Shown here: positions 1 to 9,717 of the stretch, piece after piece
Position numbering within the stretch: the stretch's first letter is position 1
Layout of the letters: each line of letters opens with the position of its first letter
From: Chara braunii
Taxonomy: Eukaryota > Streptophyta > Charophyceae > Charales > Characeae
DNA: 34,230 nt
Direction: 5' to 3'
Assembly: GCA_003427395.1 (NCBI GenBank)
Contig: BFEA01000224.1
Location: 522,881 to 557,110 of the forward strand
Position numbers and translations under genes: made by a program
The notes under the pieces: model-generated
The model's input: only the letters and a program-made list of their open reading frames with translations
What the model was told of the DNA's origin: nothing
Databases searched by the model: none

Positions 1-359
1 AAGTGAACTCGGATTTGAGTTGAGTTGCAAGCTACCATATCTCCGAGTTTGAGTTGGGCGCACAGCGCCAAGTTATTCTCATCTGTTGCATGCATGTTGA
101 GTGTGAATTTCCAAGACTGATTTCATATACTCTTAATGATGCTTATTTGTATGTATTTGTTAGTAGTACAAAGGGAGTGGAGCGGAGGGTGGATGGTAAG
201 GGGTAGAAGGCGGAGTTCTCTAGGAGTATGGGGCAGCGGAGGTAGGCGCAACGCCGCAACAGGAAGGAAAGAAATATGTGGAGGGCAGGATAGAGTATGA
301 CATGCAAAGAGCAAGGGAAAGGTGTATGACGGGTTTCACAAATTTCTAAACATTCACCG
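1..359. other. Unassigned left-edge sequence
   Basis: No gene, RNA or mobile-element hallmark is recognised here. The only structure is a short GAGTTGAGTT-like repetition in the first 60 bases. The single open frame on the minus strand (123-314) has no domain and a composition typical of random sequence. Confidence 0.5.
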
Positions 360-816
360 CTGCAGCATTTGTCTATTTGTCTGTCTGTCTGTGTGTGTTT
401 GTGTCTGTCTCCCTATGTCTGTCTGTCCGTGTCTGTGTCTGTCTTTGTCTCCCTCTCTGTTTCCCTATGTCTGTCTGTTTGTGCCTGTCTGTGTTAAACT
501 TTGTGCCTGTGTCTATGTTTGTGTCTGTGTCTGTGTCTGTGTCTGTCTGTCTCTCTGTATGTGTATGTGTCTGTGTATGTTTCTGCCTCCCTATGTGTGT
601 GTGTGTCTGTCTCTTTGTCTGTGTCTGTGTCTGTGTCTGTGCCTGTCTCTGTCTCCCTTTGTGTGTGTGTGTGTCTCCCTATGTCTGTCTGTCTGTGTCT
701 GTGTCCGTGTCTGTGTCTGTCTCTGTCTCCCTATGTGTGTGAGTGTCTGTATCTGTGTCTGTCTGTCCCTTTGTCTGTGTCTGTGTCTATATATGTCTCT
801 GTCTCCCTGTGTGTGT
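360..816. repeat. CTGTGT/CTGTCT-rich minisatellite
   Basis: About 450 bases consist almost entirely of CTGT, CTGTGT and CTGTCTGT words with scattered CTCCCTATGT interruptions. Open frames exist in several phases on both strands, encoding Cys/Val/Leu/Ser-only or Thr/His/Arg-only products. This is the signature of simple sequence without stop codons rather than coding sequence. Confidence 0.9.
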
Positions 817-832
817 GGGGGGGGGGGGGGGG
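817..832 (+). repeat. G16 homopolymer
   Basis: An uninterrupted run of 16 G closes the CTGT-rich tract. It could form a G-quadruplex. It is also a likely place for a sequencing length error. Confidence 0.9.
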
Positions 833-1009
833 CGTGTGTTATAGATTTTCCCCACGACAGCCCCAATTCCACCCAAATGAATAGATTCAGAATCCAAGTA
901 GCCTTTGTCCTATTGCAGACAACGAGAGCATTTGAGATGTCCAACATCGTAAAGCAATTTTATAATAATCCAGTTTTTTGGTTGTCCTTGGGGTACCCCT
1001 TTCATTGTT

Positions 1010-1011
<2 letters not shown>

Positions 1012-1045
<34 letters not shown>
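1012..1045. repeat. (TG)n dinucleotide microsatellite
   Basis: Perfect alternating TG of 34 bases (17 units), followed by an unrelated CT-rich stretch. Confidence 0.95.
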
Positions 1046-1047
<2 letters not shown>

Positions 1048-1117
1048 CACGTCTTTCTCTCTCATGCTCACCCATCTATCCTAGCCTATGGCTATGCAAC
1101 CTACCTCGAAGACTTGC

Positions 1118-1606
1118 CTTCAGGGGTCACTTTCAGGGTTCACCTTCAAGGTGGCCTTCAGGGAGGGATCATCTTCAGGGGTCATCCTTAAACCACCAGT
1201 ACATGCCCCCAACCTTGCAATCCAAAACTTGTCGCCACAAGAAAACGAGGCCGAAACGTCAAACGCCACGCCCGGCATTGTTAAATTAGATCGGCGGTCG
1301 CGGTTTCGTTTCGCGCCTCCAGAATTTTAGGTGTCGGACCCACGGCCCAGGTGCCCATGTACTGGTGCTTTAAGGGTCACATTATGCGGTCACCTTCGGG
1401 GGTCTCACCTTCCAAGAGTCACGTTCAGTTGTCACATTCAGGGTTCACTCTCAGGGTCACCTTCAAGGTTAAGTTTAAGGTGTTAAGTTTTAGGGGTCAC
1501 CTTTCGGGCTCACCTTGAAGGGTCACCTTTGGGGGTCACCTTCCGGGGCCACCTTCAAGGGTCGCCTTTGGCGGCCACCTTCAGGGGTCGGGTCACTGCA
1601 GCGGCG
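1118..1606. repeat. Degenerate GGGTCACCTTCA minisatellite
   Basis: The motif GGGGTCACCTTCA and variants (GGTCACCTTC, GGGTTCACCTTCAAGG, GGCCACCTTCA) recurs at irregular 12-20 base spacing, densest at 1,370-1,600. The middle (1,190-1,370) carries few copies. Open frames here merely reflect the motif and encode repetitive Gly-His-Leu-type residues. Confidence 0.8.
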
Positions 1607-1649
1607 TGTGATAATAGAGGCAGCAACATATTTAATTCCTCACATTGCA

Positions 1650-2566
1650 ATCACGCCTGGTTCACATGTCACGATCACCACTCTGCCCTGGACAACCTGT
1701 CCTCTGTTATAGGTCCTGGTTCACCGATAGACCTAGGAGGTTAGGACTGGTTCACACCTGATGCAGTGGTATCTTTACCTGCTCCCGTCTTCACTTGAAT
1801 AAAACACCCCATCATAATTATAGTTGTATTTTGGGCTACTTTCAGTCTCGATAGAGCAATATTGACTGGACATTCGCGAGCAGATGGTAGTTTTCAAACA
1901 AATGTGATTTGAGCCTGGTCCACTCAAACACTGACCTATTCAAACCCGATTAATCAGCTCAAGTGGCTTACCAATACCCAGGGAGCCCTGCTAAGTTCCG
2001 TTGGCCTGGTACACAAGTGTCCTTACGTGTGACCGACTTCACCGACATAGAATACCTGCTCATTATAACTGTATTTGGCGCAACTTTCAGTCCAGATACA
2101 GCGATAATGATTAGTCATTCTCGTCAGGTCAAGACGCTAGTGGGGGGACTCAGATGTGATTTTTGCGGTGATTGAAACAGACTCAAACCGAAACTCCCAG
2201 TACCGACTCGAAGGGAGTCAAATCTGGTACAGATGCTGGTTCACTAGAACCACTCGGACGAGGTTGGAATTCGGACCTGGCCATGATTCCAACCTTAGAC
2301 CTGGTCCACCAGTAGAGCTGGGAGTTTAGAAAACCTGGTTCGCACCTGGTGCTCCAGTTCGCGTACCTGCTAGTCCAGGGTTAGACGTGCTTTGCACCTG
2401 CTTCATTTATGAACTGACCTAGAGTTCAAACGTGGTTAGAGAGTAGACCCGCATTATTAGTAACCCCCCCAGGTAGCCACACCATTTTAAGAAGACTTGG
2501 TACATCCGTATCCTTACCTGATACTATCTTCACCCGAATCGAACACCTGGTCATCATAGTTGTACC
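1650..2566. repeat. Diverged ~250-bp repeat family, left part
   Basis: A segment around 1,760-1,890 (a TTTACCTG-like start, then a TCTTCAC motif, CATCATAATTATAGTTGTA and ACTTTCAGTC) is recognisably repeated around 2,012-2,143 and again from 2,503. Spacings are roughly 250 and 490 bases. Between the copies the words CCTGGTTCACACCTG and CCTGGTCCA recur. Identity is low, so this is an old tandem family. No coding potential is evident. Confidence 0.55.
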
Positions 2567-2567
2567 T

Positions 2568-3091
2568 CAACAGAAAAATTTCCCATACTTAAATAATTAT
2601 TCTAGAGTAAAATTACATTCTAAATATTAAATTTTCATTCCATTTTAAAAAATATCATTCTAATTTTAAAATTTTCCGTCTTACTTGAAAACTTTCCTTC
2701 CAAGAATGGGGTATCCCTTCTTATTTGAACTGCATGATAGAGATGGAATGAAAGTCTGGATGACTGTATGAAATATTTTAATTGGACTGTCATTCTAAGT
2801 AAGGATTTCCATTTATAATTAGGTTAATCCAATCTAAATTAGACGATATTTGTTGTAGTAGAATGAAAGTCTAATTAAAACATTTCATAAACTCGTCCAG
2901 ACTTTCATTCCATCTTGAACAAATAGATGTAATTGGAAGGGAAAACTCATATTTAGACGGGAACTTATCAAATTAAATTGAAAATTTTAGAATTGGACAA
3001 ACATTGGAATGATAATTTATAAATATGAAGAATTTTTTTTTTTTATGGAATGTTTTTTCAACTTTCATTTCTCATGGGAATTTTTCTGTTG
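2568..3091. mobile_element. Foldback/MITE-like element with long degenerate inverted arms
   Basis: An AT-rich 524-bp block starts with CAACAGAAAAATTTCCCAT and ends with the near-exact reverse complement ATGGGAATTTTTCTGTTG. Its core is a strong inverted repeat: 2,742-2,797 pairs with 2,859-2,914 with 6 mismatches in 56 positions. The flanking arms also pair in part. There is no open frame, so it would be non-autonomous. It interrupts a third copy of the local 250-bp repeat, whose remainder resumes near 3,092. A clean target-site duplication was not found, so superfamily is unassigned. Confidence 0.7.
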
Positions 3092-3220
3092 CTAGACTTC
3101 AAGGTGCCCCGAATGCAGCTACAGTGACCGGCCGTTGTACTCGGGGGAAGACGGTACTGGCGACTCAGATGTGGTCCCTGACTGAAACCTGCTTCCCTCA
3201 TCCATTGCCCTGGACTCCCT
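3092..3220. repeat. Right remnant of the interrupted ~250-bp repeat
   Basis: The segment contains GACTCAGATGTG followed shortly by GACTGAAAC. This matches the order GACTCAGATGTG ... GATTGAAAC at about 2,148-2,178 in the second copy of the local repeat family. That supports the idea that the foldback element split a pre-existing repeat copy. Confidence 0.45.
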
Positions 3221-3234
3221 AGAGAGATTCCATC

Positions 3235-3361
3235 GCCGCTCACTGTGGATGGTGATGATTGAATGCCGTTTACTGTGGACGGTGATCATAACACAACTTT
3301 TTTTAGTTGAGTCTCACATCCCTCACTAACACAACAACAAGTATAACACAACAACAAGTAT
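3235..3361. repeat. Two short direct repeats
   Basis: A 30-bp direct repeat (GCCGCTCACTGTGGATGGTG and its variant starting at 3,265) is followed by a 17-bp perfect direct repeat (AACACAACAACAAGTAT at 3,328 and 3,345). Both have only two copies. No function is inferred. Confidence 0.7.
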
Positions 3362-4440
3362 ATTACTCACCCAACGCCACATGTCATACGTTGAGCAGTT
3401 ATTATAAGTTTCACACGGAATCATTCGGGCAAATACCGCCGTCCACGATAACACTTGCCGATATCTTAAGTACCAACTCTTGCTTCTCCACCTTCCAAGA
3501 GCAGTAAAGACTTAAAGCAACGCCAAAATGATAGGCCGATAGCATCATTATGCACTTCCCATTTTTTTCTATCACAAGATTTGAAGCTCCCTGCTTTTGT
3601 ATTGTCATACGGTCCTAGACCCATATGTTGTTCGCAAACCCATCATCGCAATACCCCATGTACATGACCCTTATTGAAAAATAAAAAATAAAAAAAAATA
3701 CCCCTATATGTTTTGCAGTCGGTAGTGGGATGTTGTGATCATAGATTCTGAAGTGACGTCTGAACTTCATCATGTCATTGGGCAAAATCCACCATTCACA
3801 AAGTTACTCCCTTGTTGAGGTTTAGTTCTGGTTTCAAGTATGCAGGGCTCCCTGCCATCGGATAAGAAAATTGCACGGCCACACGACGACCACGTTGAAA
3901 AATACACGAAACATAAATTAAACCCCCGCTAGTGGGACATGGCCCCTGACGAGCATCTGCTATATACTGGTGAAGGGAACACACGTATGATGCAGAACCC
4001 ACAACCGACCAATAACAAACAGCAATATAATGCAGGAAAAGACCGATAAACATGGATCTGACTCACACCTGACTCGGACTATCTACAGACTTACACTTTA
4101 CATTCATCGGGTGGGAGGCTTGGCGCTTCAAGCATGGAAGATAGCACCAGGGCCAGCACAATCATGCACAGACGAAATGTAGGGAGAAAAGACGAAGAGA
4201 GGAGGAGAGATGACGCCACACCAATATCACCGAAATAGAAATCTCAAAATGTCGAAGAGCCAAAGTCTCGAAATGTCGAAGATACAAAATCTCGTAATGC
4301 CACTGATGTCAGACTTTAAACGTAGTCCCCTCAATGTCTTAATCCGAAATAGTCACAGTCCCTATGTCACCGATAGTCCACCTATAATCTTTGTCCAGAT
4401 AGTAGTCTAGAATATAGAAGGTTAGAAAAAAATAATAAAG
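3362..4440. other. Unassigned intergenic sequence
   Basis: No gene is recognised. The longest frame (3,796-4,053, minus, 85 codons) has no identifiable domain. Around 4,225-4,300 the words TCTCAAAATGTCGAAG and TCTCGAAATGTCGAAG form a degenerate short repeat. An AATAAA hexamer lies just before the A48 run that follows. Confidence 0.4.
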
Positions 4441-4443
4441 AAG

Positions 4444-4491
<48 letters not shown>
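4444..4491 (+). repeat. A48 homopolymer, possible retroposon tail
   Basis: An uninterrupted run of 48 A is preceded within about 20 bases by an AATAAA hexamer. This could be the poly(A) tail of an inserted retrotranscript on the plus strand. The upstream body is unrecognised and no target-site duplication was identified, so slippage expansion is equally possible. Confidence 0.5.
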
Positions 4492-4495
<4 letters not shown>

Positions 4496-5162
4496 CGAGA
4501 GGGGCAGAGGAGAAGGTGGAGATAAAGAGGTGGGAGGAGGAGAGTCCTCTCTCCTTGATCCAGTGTCCAGGCACCAACCTGCTGATGCAAGGTGCCGCCT
4601 TGGAGCTGCTGGAGATTCACCCTCGACGTTGGAGCGATGGCGTTCACAGGTAGGTAGCAGGTAAGTCTTCACTCTCTCTTTCTCTCTCTCGCGCGCGCAC
4701 CTCTGCAGCTAGCGCTACACCTAACGCTACTTCCTGGAGCTGCGCTAAACCCAAAATAGCGCTGCGTTGCTGCTCCTCAATGTTGCGGCCTCAACGTTTC
4801 CGAACAGACAGTTTGCCGGTACTAAGTACTGGTGATGGCTTGTTCGGCCTGGCCGCTGAGAATCCGCGCCGTGATCTGGACCATAGATCGATCTGACGGT
4901 TCAGATCGTACCCGCCAGGCAGACTGCGGCCTCAAGTTTCGGTCGGCGCCAGGTCCAAACGAAAAAATGCTTGGACTGGTTTCCCGCTCAGGGCCTGCAG
5001 TTGGAGACCCGGGTCTAAATCGGTTGTTGGAGGCCTAAGGTCGGCCTTTCCAAAGGTCCGACCTTTAGCCCAGTGTGGCCACGGTCGGGGACAGCCCCCT
5101 AGACCTCGCTGTCGGGCCTAACCGGTCCCGTGTGGAGTCCTGTATGTAACAACATCCTTCGC
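4492..5162. other. Unassigned sequence between the A48 and T27 runs
   Basis: A purine-rich start, a short CT tract near 4,670-4,692 and several AGCGCTR-type words around 4,710-4,770 are visible. A consensus-like splice donor CAGGTAAGT occurs at 4,658. An imperfect palindrome (AAGGTCGGCCTTT / AAAGGTCCGACCTT) lies at about 5,037-5,066. No protein-coding signal is convincing. Confidence 0.4.
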
Positions 5163-5189
5163 TTTTTTTTTTTTTTTTTTTTTTTTTTT
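5163..5189 (-). repeat. T27 homopolymer
   Basis: Uninterrupted run of 27 T, which read on the minus strand could be a retroposon poly(A) tail. It lies 38 bases before the TGTCGG sequence at 5,228. Confidence 0.6.
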
Positions 5190-5227
5190 GACATTGATGT
5201 TTGTGCAAGGAAAATGAGCGATAGCGG

Positions 5228-5270
5228 TGTCGGAGCAGAAACCCTTACAAGGGTATCTGCTCAGGTTTTT
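5228..5270 (+). mobile_element. Possible terminus of a related LTR in plus orientation
   Basis: Starting TGTCGGA at 5,228, about 38 bases align with the 5' terminus of the giant LTR read on the minus strand (complement of 17,105 and 30,455). Shared blocks are TGTCGGA, then ACCCTTACAAGGGTAT, then a TG-rich complement of the hairpin arm. Both have the hairpin at the same distance from TGT. Beyond about 40 bases similarity fades and no matching 3' end is visible before 6,543. If real it is a truncated or distantly related LTR. Confidence 0.4.
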
Positions 5271-5585
5271 CACTGTTGGACGCTATTTGACTTTTTCGTT
5301 GAATTGAGGGACTTGATGAAACTTAGTCTGCCGGAAGTTTATTCGGACCAACCTATGACAAAGAGACTGTAACTTTTTTGAACCTTAGTCTGAACGCTTA
5401 TGACGTCCGAGAATAATGGCGGTAATCGGCCGTGTGCCTAGTTGAATGCGGTCTCTAGCAGGGTCGCGGAGGTTGCACGCTCGTGGGAATGTTAAGACTA
5501 AAGACCTATCCTACTTTAAATAATGACGCGCGGCTGTACATCCACGCGATTCAAGGCCTACGTACATTGAAAAAAGCAGTTGAAC

Positions 5586-5873
5586 CCACTAGTAACCCTA
5601 ACCCACGCCCACTAGTAACCCAAAACCGCGCCCACTAGTACTAACCCAAACCCACGCCCACTAGTTACCCAAACGTATGCCCATTAGTAACCCAAATCCA
5701 CGCCCACTAGTATTCCACGCCCACTAGTAACCAAAACCCACGCCCACTAATAACCCAAACCCACGCCCACTAGTAACCCAAACCCACGCCCACTAGTAAC
5801 CCAAACCCAAGCCCACCAGCAACCCAAACTCACGCCCACTAGTAACCCAAACCCACGCCCACTAGTATTCTAC
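5586..5873. repeat. 23-bp CCCACTAGTAACCCAAACC minisatellite
   Basis: About a dozen head-to-tail units of roughly 22-23 bp, each built on CCCACTAGTAACCCAAACC followed by CACG. Point variants and a few shortened units occur. There are no unique spacers, so this is a minisatellite and not a CRISPR array. Confidence 0.9.
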
Positions 5874-5879
5874 ACTTTC

Positions 5880-5904
5880 GGGCGGCTCCGGCCTTACGCC
5901 GCCC
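5880..5904. other. GC hairpin
   Basis: GGGCGGC and its reverse complement GCCGCCC are separated by 11 bases, directly after the 23-bp minisatellite. No role is inferred. Confidence 0.6.
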
Positions 5905-6543
5905 TTTACTTCCTTGATAATATCACCTAACGAGAGGTGGATCCGGTTGTTGTATCTTACGAAAGCATAATTGACTTCGAGGAATTCCAACATCAGGTTG
6001 CGCCGCGGGCATCGAGACTAGGGCGCCCAAAAAGAGTGGGCGTTGAATTCCGAGTGGTCAATCTCTTGTAAGAACTATCGAGGCTTACGACTGGCAGATC
6101 ATAAAAGCAGATCGACTACAGAAGGGACGCCGGAGGTTCCAGAAAGGACTAGTGTAGGGTCAAACCTCGGTAGACTTTCGAGCCTTAGTCGACCCCGCTG
6201 CGGGTCCCAGTTGGCTCGACCCGCCCACACTCATGCTCAGAGCGAGGGCCATTAGTCCCAGGGTCACCCCCACCTAGTGCTTTGAGATGGATGGGGGTGA
6301 GCCATCGCGCGAGAGAGCTTTGACATTGGGGATGTAGCTCAGCCCTCACGCCGGGTGGTAGTCTCGCTGGTCGTTCCTCAACGCTGATTTTCTTTTGATT
6401 CTTTGTTGTGTTCTCATGCAATTGCTCCTTCCAATACGCAGGCAGTCCAAGGATTCTTTGGGTGTTTCTCTTCTCTTGTGTGTAGGCTGAGCGTCATCCT
6501 TAGGCCACGCACCATTTCCCTAAGCAATGTGGCTATATGACGT
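5905..6543. other. Unassigned left flank of the giant LTR element
   Basis: No gene is recognised. The only notable word is GGGGATGTAGCTCAG at 6,328-6,342, listed separately. The last bases before the element are GACGT. Confidence 0.4.
6328..6342 (+). other. tRNA-Ala 5'-end-like fragment
   Basis: GGGGATGTAGCTCAG equals the first 15 bases of typical eukaryotic tRNA-Ala, including most of the Pol III A box. After a 13-base interruption TGGTAG follows, as it does in tRNA-Ala. No B box, anticodon arm or matching acceptor 3' strand follows. It is at best a broken tRNA or a tRNA-derived SINE head. Confidence 0.3.
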
Positions 6544-8150
6544 TGTCGCGCGCGTCAGTCCCACACCCAAACGTAAAGTAAAGTTTTGGTGTTAGAGCTC
6601 ATGATCGTGTCACGCATGAGTTTCTTTTTGTCACTTTACGCAATACCAACGCCGACCGTGCGCGCGTGCTATACCTCCCGTGACTCACTACGACAGGTAA
6701 GGGATCCCGCGAGGTACAACATACCTCCACCTGGGGGAGTAGTCATCATCCCTTAGGTGGGCGTATCCCTGCTGAGCTACTGACCCACGTGCGAAGGCTT
6801 TTACATGCAATCGCAGAGGTAGGTCAGCCGAGGGCGTTTTCTCGATCGTCGTAGCATAGGCATACGCGTGGTAGAACGCCTTAAGACTGACCTGTAGTCG
6901 AGCCCTGAAATGCTAACTCTCCGGACCGACAATCTAATCAAGTCGACTTCTCGGACAGTCTTCCACGCTTAGCTGACTATGACAATGACTCTATGTCCCC
7001 TTTATTGACTTTATAAAAATGTCAGAGTCAAGCCTTCAGTAATCTCTCATTCTTCTCAAAAGAAGTCCCAGACAAAATGACTTCCTAGGTACCAACCAGT
7101 CTACGATCCCATTCACAAGTATATATAGATATAAGTATGTATGTAAATCAGGGGAGCTGACTGAGAGGTGGACCTCACTTTCACGATTGTCGTGTCCCTT
7201 TGCCCAAATTTCCAGAAGATCCCAAACTCAGGAGATAGTACAAATGTCCAACACCTGCGCAGATGCAGGAAAACACATACACGCATACGGATGCAGACAC
7301 AGAATGCACTACAAGCGTCAACCTTTAACCCATTCATAGCATGTCACTCACACCCCAAAACCCTGAAAGACAACATTCCTTCATAAACCCTGACTCCATT
7401 TTACCCCAACCCCACACATTTTGAAGTCTCCTGAGTGTGATTTGGACAATTTAGGCATAGATACAGAGGGAAGATTTATCTGTTCCCTTCTTAGGTTTTG
7501 TCTTAGGTGTGGGTGTCAAGCCATGGGTGGAAGTTGAGTCGGAGTTCTACCGACCTCTTATATAGAGATTTGTTGTTCTTACGGATTCTCCTGTAAGTTC
7601 TCCGAAGTGTCGAAACCTGTAGACACAACACAGTCCAAGAGAAACTTAACATCTCTCTTCCTAACTGAGATCTAGAAAGTTCCTTCTAGACTCTGTGTCT
7701 TTTGTCTGACTTCTATCCTTAACTAATTGTTTGGGTTGTTGCCCTTTCGCTTTAAGTAGTGAATAATAATTCACTTCCCCTTTTATTGTCGTACAAACTC
7801 CCCATATTCTCCTCACGATCTCATTCCTATCCTTTTCTGGATTATCCTGTCTGAGTTCCCTTCCTTCTCTCAACACGCAGGAACAAATCATCAATCCAAC
7901 TTGTGCAAAAGAATCTCATGCAAAGAAATAAGACAAATGGATAGTGTCTCTCTAAGGCAAGATCTCACGTATCCCCTCTCAGTAGAATCAGAGGCAATTA
8001 GTAAGGACTGAACAATGCAGGTCGTGGAGAAGTTAGCGGTGGTATGGCAGACCATTCTAGATATATCCACTTGTTACTCAAACTTGTTTGACAAAGGCAA
8101 ATCTTGTGGGTCTTAACCCTTGTGAGCCAAAGCACACTTAGCGGTAGGTT
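6544..8150. other. Left 1.6 kb of the 3' LTR, unassigned
   Basis: Apart from the LTR edge no recognisable unit is present. Two frames (7,113-7,337 and 7,661-7,894, minus) recur in the other LTR, but the copies differ by amino-acid-changing substitutions about as often as expected for non-coding DNA. They are not called as genes. A CAGGTAAG donor-like word is at 6,694. Confidence 0.45.
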
Positions 8151-8168
8151 CATCCTATGGCTAACCAC

Positions 8169-8845
8169 TGATAAGGCAGGTGCCCTTGAAACCTCGCTAC
8201 TTCATATATTGGATTAGTCACTGATAAGACAGAATTCCCCTGCTACTCTTATCACTGACTAGCCCTCAATAAGGCGGGTGCCCAAGGATCCTTACTTTTC
8301 TTATCACTAACAAAGACCTAGGATGTTTATTGATAAGGCAGGTGTCCTTGAAACCTCACAACTGTTATATCGGACTAGTCCTTGATAAGACAGGATTCTC
8401 CTGCTACTCTTATCACTGGCCAGCCCTCAATAAAGCAGGTGTCCAAGGGTCCTTGCTTACTCTTACCATTGAAAAGAATGTTAGGTTTGATCAATGATAA
8501 GGCAGATGTCCTTGAAACCTCACAACTCTTATATCAAACTAGTCATTGATAAGACAGGATTCCCCTGCTACTCTTATCAGTGGTTAGCCCTCAATAAGGC
8601 AGGTGTCCAAAGGTCCTTGCCTACTCTTACCTCTAAAAAGAATGTTAAGTTGGTTAATGATAAGGAAGGTGTCCTTGAAACCTCACAACTCTTATATCAG
8701 ACTCGTTACTGATAAGACACGATTCCCCTGTTACTCTTATCACTGGCTAGCCCTCAATAAGGCAGGTCTCCAAGGGTCCTTGCACTTACCACTGACCAAG
8801 CGTAAGGCTAATTTGGAGTTAAGGCAGGCTTTCCCCTGCTATTCT
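8169..8845. repeat. 163-bp tandem array with ~54-bp subunits (3' LTR)
   Basis: The anchor TGATAAGGCAGGTGTCCTTG starts near 8,169, 8,331, 8,495 and 8,658, giving steps of 162, 164 and 163 bases. Each unit holds three related subunits of about 54 bp. They start TGATAAGGCAGG..., TGATAAGACAGGATTCCCC... and TCAATAAGGCAGGTGTCC.... The array is a higher-order repeat of just over four units. Confidence 0.85.
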
Positions 8846-9160
8846 TACCCCCACACAAGTGTTATCTATGGCTCCAGTCATCGCTTTCGATGGTATTTGA
8901 GCCCAGAATCGTTGTCAGTGTCAGGGAATTACGCTTGGATCAGGCGTATGTCAAGAAATAATTGACATGGATTATCACTGCTGCTGTAAATCATAACAGG
9001 TTGAACCAAATGAAACCCATTATCTTTAGGCGGCGTATAGAGAGAAGAAATTGAAGAATCGATCCCTTTTGCATCCACATCCCAAGGAATACCCACATAG
9101 CAAGATCGATGTACCCTTGTTACTAACATAGTCATAGGTAGCAGCGTAAAGGTTACATAT

Positions 9161-9185
9161 TTTAGGGTTTAGGGTTTAGGGTTTA
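9161..9185 (+). repeat. Interstitial TTTAGGG telomere-type repeat
   Basis: Three perfect tandem TTTAGGG units plus TTTA. The same 25 bases occur at the homologous place in the other LTR (22,650-22,674), so it belongs to the LTR and does not mark a chromosome end. Confidence 0.85.
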
Positions 9186-9550
9186 TGTTGACGTACACAT
9201 ACCTCGCTGTTCCCTGCCTTCAGAGTTCCACCTGAACTCCGGCAGAGTTCCCGCAATCGCCCTTTAACTGGTCATATACAACTCATGCAATCGATTGTGG
9301 ACTCTTAGGGTTAGCCGAGGTCAGGGTTAACTCAACGAGGATCAAACCCTAATCAATAAGTCGAGGAGGCATGTATCTGAGAGGGCCGCACAAAGACAAG
9401 TATGGAGGAGGATGGAGGACGAGGGCACCATGATAGCGTCTCCCTTCTCTCTAATGTCTGATACTATCCTTCACCTCCGGCCTTGTATTGATGTCTTATG
9501 ATAGCAACAGAAACTAAGAGAGGTAGCGGAAATAATCAAGCAATAACAAT
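9186..9550. other. Unassigned LTR segment
   Basis: No gene or clear repeat is recognised. The words TTAGGGTTAGCC and CAGGGTTAACTC near 9,306-9,335 loosely echo the telomere motif. Confidence 0.4.
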
Positions 9551-9597
9551 TGAAATAAATAAAATAATAAAATAAATAAAATAAATAAAATAAATAA

Positions 9598-9636
<39 letters not shown>

Positions 9637-9717
9637 CATAATAATAATAATAATAATAATATCGAAAATAATAATAGTAATAATAATAGTAATAATAATA
9701 GTAATAATAATAGTAAC
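9551..9717. repeat. AAT/TAAA microsatellite array 1 (3' LTR)
   Basis: A (TAAA)n-like start passes into (AAT)n, with TAGTAATAATAA variants at the right end. Isoleucine- or asparagine-only reading frames on either strand are artefacts of the repeat. Confidence 0.95.

Noticed and set aside
322-1191. Long plus-strand open frame of 289 codons
   Set aside because: It lies on CTGT repeats, the G16 run and the (TG)n tract, is rich in Cys/Val/Leu, and overlaps other equally long artefact frames on both strands.
5586-5873. CRISPR array
   Set aside because: Units are head to tail without unique spacers, and the window is eukaryotic.
7113-7337. Small frames repeated in both LTRs (7,113-7,337 with 20,599-20,823; 7,661-7,894 with 21,150-21,383)
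   Set aside because: Conservation is explained by LTR homology. Differences change amino acids freely and no domain or start context supports translation.
9161-9185. Chromosome end
   Set aside because: Only three TTTAGGG units, internal to an LTR and present in both copies.
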